From contig ONZQ02000010.1 of the NCBI GenBank assembly GCA_900312665.1, positions 868,001 through 932,000 of the forward strand: a stretch of DNA of 64,000 nt. The letters run 5' to 3'. A program made the translations under genes and the position numbers. Within the stretch, counting starts at the first letter, position 1. Each line of letters starts with the position of its first letter. The notes beneath the pieces were generated by a model. That model had not been told where the DNA came from. It worked only from the letters and a program-made list of their open reading frames with translations, and did not search any database. Source of the DNA: Cephalotrichum gorgonifer. Lineage: Eukaryota; Ascomycota; Sordariomycetes; Microascales; Microascaceae. Shown here piece by piece: positions 45,857-57,589 of this stretch.

Positions 45857-48067
45857 TTACAGGAGCTCCAGAAAGACATCACCTATCGACTCTCTCTCAC
45901 CCACAGCCACGCTGTAGGCGGTCTGGGCGTATTTCTTAGCAGGGGCACAGAGCTCGGGGGCAAGGCCCTCGTAAGCCCTGGATAGATTATTGAAAGCCCA
46001 GGGCACGAACTCGTTCATCATGCCCCACCGTTCGACTTTCAGCTGCGGTCTCTTCAAATTCCCAACAGGCGGATAGGCCGTGATAGAGAACCCCAAGGCC
46101 CCAAAGCCCTTGACGATCATCTTGACAGCATCAGCTGGCTTGCCAGCCGAGAGCAGACGTGCGACCAGTGCAAAATATGGGTCCCAGAGCTCAAGACGAA
46201 CCGCGCTGGCGTTTGCCTCCGGGTACGTTTTCTCCAATCTCTCCAGAATTTTCAGCCCCTTGGAAGAATTCATCGAGCCTGGGCCATTCAGGACTCTCGC
46301 GAGGGATGCGTGAAGAGACGCGCGTTCCTCGAGGAGAGCCTTAGGCGTCGCCTTTAACTCCGTACAGAGCTCGCATTCGCACGAAAACCCCCAGTGCCTA
46401 AACTTCTTCTGCCATTCCTCATACAACTCGAGGGGTTAGGGCTAGCAGTAGAGGAAGAAAAGTTCGGTTCCTGCCGGGAGGTCCGCCATCGCGCGGACAA
46501 TCTGCATATCTCCAATAAAGGAGCGACAGCAATTGCCGATGCAGGAATGGTTTATACAGGAGGCCAGAGGCCAGATGCCACAGGTGGTATGGCTGGATTC
46601 CCCTTAGGTCTTCTCATTCATGTCTGAGACAGAGTTGATGATCGTTGCACGAGAAGTGCACGGAGCACCGAACACATTCAGAGATATAATCTTCTCTACC
46701 CAAAACCTATACCGACATTAGCAGCCTTTCCCTTCCCTTCTCCCACATATCGTGATAGATAAAAGAAGGGCTTACAAATCAACCACCGGATCATATTCCT
46801 CAAAGACTCGAGGGGTATTATAATCGCCACAATACAGCTCCCTGAACTCACACGACTGCACAGGACCATGGTACAGCTTCTGCACGATCTGCATTATAAG
46901 GTGGGCCTGGCCACCAACGGTCACTTTCTTAGTGCTCATATTCATAAGCACACTGAAGGATCTCACTGGGTCATCCTCGCCGGCATAGCTATACGCGAAC
47001 GCCTTCTCGCAGAGCAGAAGCTCGCCCACGGAGATGGGGACGGTAGTGAAGAGCCCCTTTCCCCGCCCAGGCGACTTGCGTACCTCGACAGGAGTAGAGA
47101 AGTTCGCACAATCGACGAGCGGGGGCATCGGTTCGGCCTGCTTATACATCCGGCGGAAATCATAGTCACCAGTCTTCTGCTCATGCAATCTTTCTTTGGC
47201 GCGTTCTAGGTCTCGCTTCGCATCTGCATTCTCGGGGTACAAAGTCAAGAGTGCCTGCAGCTTTTCCAGGCATTCCTTGAATTGGCCCAGCTCGTAATGT
47301 GCTCACGCCTGACAGAACAGGCATTTCTCCGGCGGTAGCACGTCGACGCGGGCCCAGGCAGCGTCTTTCATGGCCTTTTCTGGACGTCCCAGCTTGAGAT
47401 TCACCAGCGAGTGGTTGAGATAGGCGATCTGCTCCTCCTCCCATGTTCCCGCGCACAGAACAGAATGGGAGTATCTAAGTCTGTTGGTAAGAATGCTGCC
47501 GGCAAGGAGTTTCACTACACCTTCCCTGTGGTCCAAGTCACGTTGCAAAAATGAGGTAGACTTTATGACTTACAAGCGTTCCGCCTTTGCCCATTCCTGG
47601 TTCTTCACAGCCTTGTTTCCCTGTCCGCGGATTCCTTTGCTGCCGTCACTGGGAGCCAAGAAGGGCACCCTCCATTTCGACGGGACACGGTCATCCCAGC
47701 CGTCCAGCCATATGATATCGCTGACGTGATCTACCCTTAACGAGTACGTGCCATCAGTAGAGCACTTAAAGAACGGCTCTTTGACGATGCAAATGGCGCC
47801 CTTCTGTAGTATCTCCTGGGTTGGCACGGCCGAGTCCTCTGGCTGGTGGTAGAGCTGGAGCAATACGGCCGTACCCTGCTCATCCTCGACAATGGCCATC
47901 ACCGCCGTCATGCGCTGCGGCGGTGTGAGAGTGCGGGGCAGGGCCATGCTCCCACGATGATGGCCGACCTGCTGACCTTTCCTTTTGCTGGCCTGGTCTG
48001 CGGCGTTCTGGTAGGTTTGCAACATGGCGGCGAAGTAGCCGACGTCAGATACATCTTTCGTATCCAT
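45857..48067 (-). pseudogene. TPR-SET domain (SMYD-like) protein pseudogene
   Basis: Exons on the minus strand, 48067-47574, 47480-46776 and 46706-45857, with introns of 93 and 69 bp (GTAAGT/CAG and GTAAGC/TAG), keep one frame throughout. Four in-frame stops interrupt it: TGA 47305-47303, TAA 46606-46604, TAG 46444-46442 and TAA 46438-46436. Reading across them shows an N-terminal region (DGTYSLRVDHVSDIIWLDG), TPR-like helices (NKAVKNQEWAKAERL, YLNHSLVNLKLGRPEKAM, AHYELGQFKECLEKLQALL) and a split SET domain: SPGRGKGLFTTVPISVGELLL, then CGIWPLASCINHSCIGNC with the NHSC motif, then IVRAMADLPAGTELFFLY. A Cys-rich post-SET-like segment (CECELC) and a helical tail follow. The intact family are putative lysine methyltransferases. 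Each stop could come from a single C-to-T change (CGA, CAA, CAG codons). No frameshift seen. Confidence 0.85.
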
Positions 48068-49967
48068 TCTGGTTTTGGGGGTCCCGGGGCGTGGTAGTCT
48101 AGTTATTGGTAGAGACTTTGAGAAGCAATGGATCTATAGCACGCAAGGGACATACAGATGGTAAAAGAAGTCTAAGCAAACATGGCTCAGGGAAAATCTC
48201 ACTTCGTTTGTAGGACTGAACGCGCTCGCCCTCAGCATGCTGCGGGAGGTCGTCCAACCCCGCAAATTTCTCTGTTCCGTTTGCAATTGGTATCCATTGA
48301 ATCAAAGCCACGTCGCAGACAGCTCAGTCTTTGCTCTGTGTAACACAGAATGCTTTCCTAATGCTGAGTTCTGAGGATTTGGTGTAGTCTGGCTTACAAC
48401 CTCTCGTCGGGGCCAAGGACAAGGACCTAGGAACTTAAGTATCTGATATAAATGCGCCGGGTTGTATCCCGTATTTTACGAAACATAGAGAGCGACGGGG
48501 TGGGACAATTTTTATCCATGACGGAGGAAATCCCTCCAAAGGCGCTGGGCATCATCGTACCTGAAGTAAAGAATGCCTTCTTCATGGAAACGAAGGTTAG
48601 GAGTGCGGATGTGGTCGTTTGCAGGTACACTTGGGCTTTGATCCGTACTTGTGTCACCTGATTGATCATGGATCATGGACGTGTAAATCGTGTTAACCGT
48701 GTTGACGCGTGTACTTGTACAGCCTTCGGCTCAACGATCGCCCGCCCTCTTACCCGGGATGATTCTTCAAGCGACGCCTTAAATCGAGCCCTGGCTGATT
48801 CCTGGAATGCCTTTTTGGAAGATAGTCATGTTCTCCATAATCATCTTCATCCCACCTTGTAGGTGTTGTCCTCATTCTAGTCTTCCTCGTTCTCCTGAGC
48901 CCCCGCCATAGACGCAGGCCACACCCATCCATCATGGCTCTTGGGTAGTAGTATTGCTAGACCGGCTATATTAGAACAGCTTTGCTATTTATATACGACA
49001 TTACTTCTAACTGCACATCAGTTCTTACAAAAGCCTCCACCTTAGCTCCACCCTCCTGAGAAGCCTCTACTCCGCCTACATGTGGCTGGCTAGACTGTGG
49101 AACCTAGGATCAGGTCTGAGCTACTGAGCCTCCTTGAGAACTTTCCCTACCTGCATGCCGGGATATCTATGCCGTCTGTGATGATTATAGCATTCCTAGT
49201 ATAACTATAGTAGTTCAGTGTCAAGACCAAGGGGCGGACATTGGGCGTAGACCTGCAACGCTCATGTGGCCCGTATACACCGGATCCATGATGGGCACGC
49301 AACACAATAGAAGGATCCGCCGGGCCTGTAAGTAAAGGAGGATAAGAATTGGGAGTCTCACAAAATAGGATCTGCATTGGAAGCAGCGTGACACCTTCAG
49401 ATAAGCTGTGTGCCCATTACTTGGCCCACTCATCCACACACCTCACCTCACCTTCTACCTGAACCAACGTACAGACTCGGACATGCTTACCCGATTATCT
49501 GCTGTGTTGAAGTTTCAGGTCCTTGAGAATTATTAATAAACTGGTGAAGTATCTGTGATTACAAATAGAAACAAGGGCGCGGGCTTGTAAAGAGCAAGGC
49601 GGTTATAGGTTGGCTATATTAGTGTCGGTGAAGCATCTACATGATCGAGAAGGCTGCGAGCTGCCAAGCCCAAACAGGCAAGATTGACGGAAAACCCCGC
49701 AGCGATCGATGCCGGGAAGACGCCCTGCGAGGCGGCAAGGAGACGCTCCATGAGCCCATACCAAAATGGGCTCGTGGGGCGGCGGGTAGCTCAGTCGAGA
49801 CGGACTGATAAGCTAACTACTTTAGTACAGATATCCTGCGCTTCTTTCAATACTACCCCCGCACAACCACGCAACTCCAACCATAGACAAACAAAATATT
49901 TCTCAACTAGCCCCTCGCTGTTTCCACCATAACCCTCGGCCTCTTAAATCAACTCAGATATAGCACC
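48068..49967. other. 1.9-kb divergent intergenic region
   Basis: Lies between the SET pseudogene and the NmrA-like gene, which diverge. Several short open frames, none convincing. No RNA gene or repeat recognised. Confidence 0.5.
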
Positions 49968-51142
49968 ATGACCAAGCTCATTGTGGTGGTCGGCGCGACT
50001 GGTAACCAAGGCGGCTCCGTCGCCCGCCGCTTCCTCAAGGCCGGCTTCCGCGTCCGCGGCCTCTGTCGGGACGTCAACAGCCCGGCCGCTCTCAAGCTCG
50101 CCTCCGAAGGCGTCGAGGTCGTCTCGGTCAACCTCGACGATGCCTCGACCCTGATCCCCGCGTTCAGCGGGGCGAACGTCATCTTCAGCGTCACGAACTA
50201 CTGGGAGCCGTTCTTCCGCCCGGACTATCGGGAGAAGGCCAAGGAGAGGGGCATCTCGCCGCGGAAGATCGCGTACGAGGTCGAGTACCTGCACGGGAAG
50301 AACATCGCGGACGCGGCGGCCGCCACTGTCGACACGCTCGATGAGAACGGGTTTCTGGCCTCGACGCTGAGCCATGCCGGGAAGTGCAGCGACGGGAAGT
50401 TCAAGGAGCTGTACCACTTCGACTCCAAGGCTGATGCCTTCCCGGCGTACGTAGACGAGAGGTATCCCGCGCTCGCTGCGAAGATGTCGTGTATCCACAC
50501 TGGGTATTTCTACACCAGCTACAACATTCTGCCCAGCTGCTACCTCGGCAAGGTAAGCCGGCTTTACCTGGACCCATAGTATATATTATAGCCCCCGGTC
50601 TATGTTCTTAACTGTGTTGTGGACTGTAGCTCCCCGATGGAAGCTTCCGAATGGCATTCACCACGGCGCCCGACAAGGTCGTCCCGCACTTCGCCCCCGC
50701 CGCCGATATGGGCGCCTTCACCTACGCCGTGCACCAGATGCCCCCCGGCAAAGCGTACATGGCAGCAGGGACCTTCTGCACCTGGCCCGAGTGGATCGAA
50801 ACGTGGAGCCGGGTGACGGGCGCCGCGGCGAGCTATGCACAGGTCCCGTACGAGGAGATGGTCTCGGCGGTGGGTGAGGACGAACTTGGCCGCGAGGTTG
50901 CGGACATGTTCACGTATACCTCCGACCCGGGGTATGATGGGGCTATGGACCTCCTGACTGCCGAAGACATACGGAAGGTGAGTCTCCCTTGGTGCACAGC
51001 CGGCGGGGTCGAGTCTCTTGAGGTTTTGTCTCGTTTCAGGAGGGAAGAAGCTAACGCGACCAAGGCCGGCATCGAGTGCCCTATGACTACGTGGGAGGAG
51101 TGGGCTCGGGAGAATGACTGGACTTCTGTTCTCGGTCAGTAG
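49968..51142 (+). CDS. NmrA-like family NAD(P)-binding protein
   Basis: Three exons, 49968-50552, 50630-50977 and 51065-51142, all phase 0, give 336 residues. The introns are 77 and 87 bp, the second ending GCTAACGCGACCAAG, a textbook branch site with an AAG acceptor. The N terminus is a Rossmann strand with the glycine motif GATGNQGGSVAR (residues 9-20), then LKAGFRVRGLCRD. This is the NmrA-like atypical short-chain dehydrogenase pattern, and VIFSVTNYWEPFF is the typical beta-4 segment. Family members include the nitrogen-metabolite repressor NmrA, which binds NAD(P) and GATA factors without catalysis, and many uncharacterised fungal oxidoreductase-like proteins. The classical catalytic Tyr-x3-Lys is not evident (YEVEYLHGKN is at the place), so a sensor role is possible. 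The specific function cannot be told from sequence. Confidence 0.87.
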
Positions 51143-51716
51143 AGTCGCGTAGTTCTAGCGTAGACGACACCATACCGATATTGTCAGAGCACGTAAGCAA
51201 AGGAGAAACACGCCTGGCCTCTACTCATGCTTTTACATGTGGCCCAGGTTGTAGCCGTCCTCCAAAATAAGATTTTAGAAGATGTTCCCGTTGAGACTTT
51301 TGGGTGAGGTCTAGCAGGGGGCAAAGCAACGAATAGAAAGTAGTGCAGTTCCCACAGTAGAACTATATACTCGACTCGTCACTCTATTATACCGCCTCGT
51401 TCTACGATTGGTCAAGCGTAAGCGTGCTTACCTGGTGGACGAGACGGGCCGGGATACCCGGAGGATCTACATGCTCCACTAACGGTCAGTCCCTCTTCTG
51501 TGCTTTCTCCTGGGTTGGAGTTTCACGGCAGAGGTATTCTCTCCCACTTTTGAATGTACTGGTATAACATGAGACTCGACCTCATTCGCGCACTAAATGT
51601 AGTCCAGGGGGTTTGATGTAGAGAAATTGTAAAGTGGATGTGGAGATGCCTTAGAAAGAAATATATTCTACAGAGCGAAATGTAAAAGGGAGGATTACAG
51701 ACGAGAAGAGGGCATA
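51143..51716. other. Convergent 3' intergenic region
   Basis: 574 bp between the NmrA-like and PUS7 stop codons. No feature recognised beyond presumed 3' UTRs. Confidence 0.5.
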
Positions 51717-54086
51717 CTACTCTGCGACCTTGGGCTCCACTACGCCCTCCACCTCGGGCGCGAGCCCCATCTCCCGGATAGCCACCGTAGCGTAGGCGCT
51801 CCGGCCAAGCTGGAAGTGCAGGATCGCAGCGACCTTTTCGCCCTCCGCCTCCTTGACCTCCGCTTCCGCCTTCTCCGCGCCCCCTGGGGCGGCTTCCACT
51901 ACGGGGGTCTTATCGGCGGACTCTCCGCTCTCTTCTATAACGCCCGCCCCAACGGTGGCTTGGTTGCCCTGTTCCGCCTCGCCCTCGACCTTAGCCCTCT
52001 TCGAGGGCCCGGCTTCCGCCTCCTCGCGCGCCCTCTTCCCCCTCGCCGCCAGCTCGGCCTCGTCCCTCTCCTTGGCGGCCTTCTCGAGGATGTCTAGATC
52101 CGTGGGCCACATCTGCTCGTCGTCGCTCACGTACCTCCTGACCTCCACGCTCGGCGCGGACAGGAACCTGGCGATGAGCCGCCTGTACCTCCCGGGCGCC
52201 GTGAACTCCTTGTGCGGCCTCGGCAGGTCCGACGGGTCCATGCTCCCGTTCTCCGGGCGCATCATGAACTCGCGGTAGAAGGCGCCTACCTCGTTCCCGG
52301 GGAGGATCGTGTCCGTACCCGCGGTGGGGAGGAACACGTCGTCGATCGTGTACTTGCCGCTCTCGGCCTCCTCCTTCGTCAGCACGCGCGGGGAGATGGC
52401 CCCCTCGTCCGGGTCCGCCTCCTCCTCCTCTTCCCCATCGCCTCCCTGCGCCACGACCGGCGCCGGCTTCTCGTCCGCCACGATGTCGCCCTCCACCACG
52501 GTCGCGCCGTACAGCGCCCACCGCCTGCTCGCGGCGTGGTTCCACACGAAGGACTGGTACGCGTGGAGGTACAGGGTGCGCAGGCCGCGCGGGAGGTGCA
52601 GCAGCGCGCCGGCGAAGTCCCTCGAGGACCCGACGCGGCTGAGGTGGCTGATCAGCGTCGTCTCGGCCGCGAACCGGCTGGGGAGATACTTCAGCGCCTT
52701 GGGGCCGTCGCCCTCCGTCGCGAAGACCTGGCACGCCTTGGCGCGGTTGTACTCGTCGTGGCGGGGGGAGCTGCGGGGGGTGTCGTCGTCCGGGGGACTC
52801 TCCAGGACCCTAGGGTCGTACTCCAGGAGGGCGTTGACAGCCTCCTCTAGCTTCCCGCTGAGGATCAGCATGCCGATCTTGTTCGTCCCCGTCGCGTAGG
52901 AGCCGAAGCGCTGGTGGCCGAAGTAGTTTATCCACCCACTGGCGTTCATCTGCTTCATCACGGCGTCGAGCGAGTCCTGCAGCTTCTGCACCCTCTGGGG
53001 CACGGTGAGGTCGGCGTCGCCAGGCAACCTGCAGTCCTTGGCGACGATGGTGAACTCGTTCCCGCGCAGCTGGCCGAGGCGGATGGCTTCGTGCTTGTAC
53101 TCGTAGTCGCCCGTCTTGACGCCGTAGAGCTTGGAGTTGAGCTTGGCGAGGTCGCTGGCCGTGCGCAGGCGGACGGAGCACCGCTGGACTGTCGCGGCGC
53201 GGCGGTCCTTGGTGCCGGCGAAGTGTACGGAGCGCGCGCGGAGCGAGAGCAGGCGCGAGATGAGGTTCACGGCCTCGAGGGTGTCGCGGTTCTCCTTGAA
53301 GAGGGTGAAGTGGAGGAATTCGCCCTCGCCGGTGCAGTCGATGCGCCTGCGGGCGGCGGCGTTGCGGTTTCGCGAGCGCGGGTTCCGGCCCTTCTTGGCG
53401 ACGATGGCGCCAGAGGGGTCGGTGGACGTGTCGATCTCGGAGTTGAAGATGCGGCGGACCTCCTGGTGGACCTGGGACCGCTTGGACTTGTCCTCGATGA
53501 GGGGGGAGGTGGCTGAGGAGAAGGGCTTCGAGCCTTCCGGGTTGGCGTTCCCGGTCTTGTAGAGGCGTACGACGCTCTCAGCAAACGCGGGGCTGGTCAG
53601 GGCGGCGAGGGCCTCGACGTCCTCCTGGGGGATGTCCGGCTTCTCGGGGCCATCGTTGGCGGGTGCGGGCGCGGGCTGGGCAGTGACGTTCTTCTATAAG
53701 GTGTGTTGGTATGGAGAGGTCTTACATCATAACGAGGTTCTGAAAAATGAAATAAAAATACATACGTCCTTGGGGGCCTGGATGTTGCTATTCGTCAGAT
53801 GCAAGACGGTGCCGTCCTTCTGTATCTCGTTGACCAGGAAGTCAGTACGTCTATCCAGCATTGTATTAGCCTCCACGATATCCGGGGCCAGGGAGCCCAT
53901 ATCGCAGCTTCGCACCCCCAGGTACCCTCTCCACCGGGCCGGTACAAAAAGAAGAGGTTGCTATGTATACCTGTGCCGCATGATGCCATGCCATAACGTC
54001 GCAGGCGTGGTCACCCGCTCGGTGATGCCAATCGCCATGTCGAAGGCGGCGGAGGTGCGCTGAATATCGGGGCGTGTGGTCGTCAT
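51717..54086 (-). CDS. PUS7: TruD-family tRNA/mRNA pseudouridine synthase
   Basis: Three exons on the minus strand, 54086-53971, 53850-53766 and 53693-51717, give 725 residues with introns of 120 and 72 bp. Splicing joins AFDMAIGITERVTT...IMRH/RRTDFLVNEIQKDG and ...QAPKD/KNVTAQ, which restores the conserved TDFLVNEI block. The catalytic TruD motif GTKDRR is at about 227-232 with Asp230 the expected nucleophile (SVHFAGTKDRRAATVQR). NYFGHQRFG and the large insertion typical of eukaryotic Pus7 follow. Lys/Glu/Ala-rich segments near the C terminus (PSKRAKVEG) may be an NLS. Pus7 makes pseudouridine at tRNA U13/U35, U2 snRNA U35 and many mRNA sites. ATG 54086 has a good CACC context. A further in-frame ATG at 54152 would add 22 residues with a poor context. 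Confidence 0.9.
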
Positions 54087-55280
54087 GGTGAAATATTTCC
54101 GTGAGAGGCGCGTCAGCAGAAAATCCAGGGCTCGGGTTCCCGTCCTGTTCATGAACGGAGGGACAATTGGTGTTTAAGCCGATCTCCTCACATGCAAAAC
54201 AAACTTCGATTTTTTTTAAGGTTTGCGACAGACCAGAGAGCTGCTGGTTTGAATTGGAGTGGCCGGTTGGTTGGAGGGGCAGCCACGCGCTGACAGCTGG
54301 CAGCATAGCATCATGGAGGACTGAGCGCAAGCGCGCCCGCGAGTGGGTACGAAACGTTGGCTTCTCCAACTGGAGCTTGCACTTGCATCCTTCCATTTCA
54401 CTCGCTACCAAATGGAATGCATTACCTCATTGCTAACATGCCAGCCACATGGGTTGTAAGGCGGTTTACTTTTCCCCGTTTAAACCACACCACGGCACGG
54501 GCGACGGGCCGTATCCCGGGTCCAACTCGTGGAGCTAGTACTTGGTATTCTATCCAGCTTGTGTCTACAAGCTGCCACTAGCTCCGCTGCTGTTTGGAAT
54601 GATGATCATGACTCGCGTCAGTGGCACATGTTAGCAGGAACTCTTCTTTATCTGTGACCACCCTCATGACGGAAAGTTTACACTCCAGGTTGCTTCCAGA
54701 AGAAGCTTGTTCCCTCTGGGTATCCGTACCCTATGCTCCTGCCATCCCTATTTTGTCGAGGTGCAATGCCAGAAGGTACTTGTAGGTCTCAGCCGGAAGC
54801 AGTGGCCTGGTCAAGTCTAGAACCGATGGCGTCGAAGAAATAAGCTGTCTCATAACGAGTAAGTATGGCCTTGAGCCGTGGAGCATGCCAATCTGCCCAC
54901 ATAAGCTATTCCCTCATAACATCCATCAGCCCGGTCCTTCACCTTAAACCCCGAGATTCTCTTCACCAGTCCGTCATCTTGAACCCCTAGATTCCCTCCT
55001 CCAGTCCATGTTGCACGGCGTCCGTACTTAGTATCCTTTCCTTGCATGCCTTATTCTTAAGCTGTGAGTCGCCTGCACCCACGGAGTCGTCAACTACTTA
55101 GGAGATGCAAGCCCCGTTCATGCCGTATCTATTCTATCGCGCCTCATAAGACCAGAAACAGAGGACACTCCCATCCCGGAAGGACCAGCTACCTCCTCGG
55201 GACACCACAAGGCACCCGAGAAGTTCTCAACACCAACCCATGTTCACCCAGCCGGCGCACCCACGGCCGCCCTGAACGCC
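54087..55280. other. 1.2-kb divergent intergenic region
   Basis: Promoter region between PUS7 (leftward) and the YDG/SRA gene (rightward). A direct repeat of an imperfect CTT(A/G)AACCCCxAGATTC motif occurs at about 54942-54995. No gene or RNA recognised. Confidence 0.5.
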
Positions 55281-56913
55281 ATGTCCGTCGCCAACAGCCC
55301 AGCACACTCGCCGGTGCCCTCCCGGCCCGTCACGCCCGCGCTTAAGCGGGGCGCCATGTGCATCACCCAAAGTCGAGCAGGCTCCCCGGCGCCCACCCGA
55401 CCCTCCACGCCCGCGTCTAAGCCGAACGTCAAGTTCGCCGCCAACAATTCCATAAAGTCCCCGCCCTCTTCTCGCCCCGGCACGCCCCGGTCTAAGCCCA
55501 ACGCCGCGCCCGCCGCCGACAACCCAGAAGCTCCCACGGCGCCCACCCGACCTGGCCCTCGTCCGACCCCGTCGGAGACAGGCTCCGTGAACATCCCCCT
55601 CCTGGCGCGCATCTGCGACGACATCCGCGCCAGCGTCGTCTCCCACCGGACCACGGGCCGCTGGCCCCACATCACCGCGCTCTGCGGTCTCCTCTCGGCC
55701 TTCCTCGGCGACGAGGACAGCCCCCAGACGCGCATCGGCCTGGACACCATCCGCGCCTGCCGCCTCGACAGGCTGCTCGACGACATCCTCGACCCCGCGA
55801 ACAGGCCGATCGAGAGCCCGATCTCGCGGGAGTTCGCCGAGCTGGAGAGGATGGCGCGCCGGCTGCAGAGGAAGTGGATGGGTAGGTTCGGGGAGGACTA
55901 CTCGGCACTGGACGACGTGCGCTGCCGCGAAATGACGAGGACGGGGAGGATGAGGGGGGTGCGGTTCGATACGAGCGGGAGGCCTGGGTGGAAGGTTGTC
56001 GGCGGGGATCCTCCTTCTGATCGTGGCCTAGAGACAGGAAAGTATGTAGAGCCCCCGACCCCTTTTCCCTGTTCGGCCCTTTCCCATTCCCTCTCATTTA
56101 TATCGTTCCTGTCGTTCCTCTGCTTCAATGGCGTCTGACCGGCCGCTTGTTGGCGCTGGGTTGAAAAAGGGGGGGTGGCTGGGGAGGGTGAGATATTGTA
56201 CGGGAAGGCGGACCCTTTTACTAAGTGAGCTCTTAACCTTAGTTGGTTCGTCAGCATGGCAGGCGCGTATATACAAGGGATGACTGGGGATTCGATCGAA
56301 AACCTGAGCTTCGGCGGCACAAAGGTTCTGCCGATTCTGTGGGGGAAAGAGGAGGTTATGGGCCCCGACCACCCCGACTTGGTGAGGTACGTCCGCGACG
56401 GGAAGTATGGTGACATGATATTCTCCCTGATCTCGCACGTCGGCCGGCGTGTCCACCTCTTGAGGGGGTACAAGCTGCGGAGTCCGTTCGCGCCGGCGGC
56501 GGGGATTCGGTATGATGGCGTGTAAGTGAAAGAGCCCCCCCCTTTCCCTTTCCTGCCCGTTTCTCTCCCTCCCCCAAGAACCTCGACTCTTCTTCTTTCT
56601 CCCTCCCTGAACTCTTGCCCATATCCGGTCTCGGACACAAGTCATAGAAGCTTACAATAAACGCAGATACACCCTCCGAAGCTACGCTCTCAAACTAGAC
56701 CCCCAGACTGAGACCTACCGCATGACCCTCACCAGCGACCGCGTCCCCGGCCAGATACCCCTCGAGACCCTCAAAATCGTGCCCCGGCCCGCAGAGCTCG
56801 ACGACTGGCGGCTGTGTGACCGTATCGAGGAGAAGGAGATGATCCGTGCGGGGAGGGGGAGGAAGTACGCGGCGTGGAGGAGGGAGGAGCACTGCGTCAA
56901 TGTCTCGGTGTAA
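55281..56913 (+). CDS. YDG/SRA-type domain protein with repetitive N terminus
   Basis: Proposed exons 55281-56041, 56255-56521 and 56667-56913 join in frame to 424 residues (introns 213 and 145 bp). The N-terminal 100 residues hold four imperfect SPxPxRPxTPxxK repeats, Pro/Ser/Thr-rich and disordered. A helical region follows (NIPLLARICDDIRASVV...LLDDILDP). The last 170 residues contain the YDG core: MAGAYIQGMTGDSIENLSFGG, HVGRRVHLLRGYKLRSPF, GIRYDGVYTLRSYALKLD and LTSDRVPGQIPLE, then a DDWRL tail. In UHRF1 and plant SUVH proteins, SRA-YDG domains bind methylated cytosine by base flipping. The first half of the fold (GAYSIV-type) is not visible here. An extra open frame inside the first intron (56139-56224) might be a missed exon, but no splice combination kept frame. 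DNA binding is inferred only. Confidence 0.65.
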
Positions 56914-57589
56914 GGATGACGGCGGACGGACGTGTTCCGCACTTCTGGATCTGCGGCGCTATGAATCGCTTGGTCTCCTCTAGGCGGCTTTTGATCCTTG
57001 GGCATGGTGTTTAGGGGCAGGGCTGTAGGACATTGTGTTTAGGGGTAGGGGCTGTACGATAGGGGGGCGTTCTGGGAGTCCTTTGGTAGCTGAACTGTGG
57101 GATTTATGAGAATGAGGGACCGGAGAGGGTATGACCGTATAGATGAGTTTTTAATTGAATAAAATTATGTCTTTTTAACCTCTACAGTTGACTTGACATT
57201 TGGAGCCTGGTGAGAGCGGAAGACTAATAGCGGCTTCCTCCCCGTGTAGAATCACAGAGTCGCTCACCATGGAAGGTCATCCCTTAATAGGGAAATGGTG
57301 AAATGTGAGAGGAATATAAGCCGGATGTAAGTCGTGATGGACTCTATTCCTGGCGTATGACCTCGCCAAATCGACTCCCCCTTTGCCGTTTCGCTTGGCA
57401 GCCCTGCCGACCAGCACGCAGACATGGTTGAAGTCAGGCGGGACAGGACTAACAAGTGTGGGCTCACTCACAACGCGGGGTCGAGCTCGATTCGATAGAG
57501 AGCCCCGCCAAAAATTAATTCGTTCCCTCCTGCCCCACCAAACTCAGCTGTTGCAACGCATCGGAACCCCCCAGGACCAGATAACGACC
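56914..57589. other. Intergenic region YDG/SRA gene - parvulin
   Basis: 676 bp. The first part includes a GTTTAGGGG(C/T)AGGG(C/G) direct repeat (about 57010-57050). The second part is the parvulin promoter and leader. No gene seen. Confidence 0.5.

Noticed and set aside
51717..53270. Long antisense open frames over PUS7, DBP8, CAF17 and other GC-rich genes
   Set aside because: Products of third-position GC bias on the opposite strand; Arg/Gly/Ala-rich without motifs.
53727..53968. Alternative reading that retains sequence before the second PUS7 exon as coding (MRSCDMGSLAPDIVEANTM...)
   Set aside because: Splicing at GATAG/A (exon start 53850) gives the conserved RxTDFLVNEI junction directly after IMRH, whereas the retained sequence matches nothing in the TruD family.
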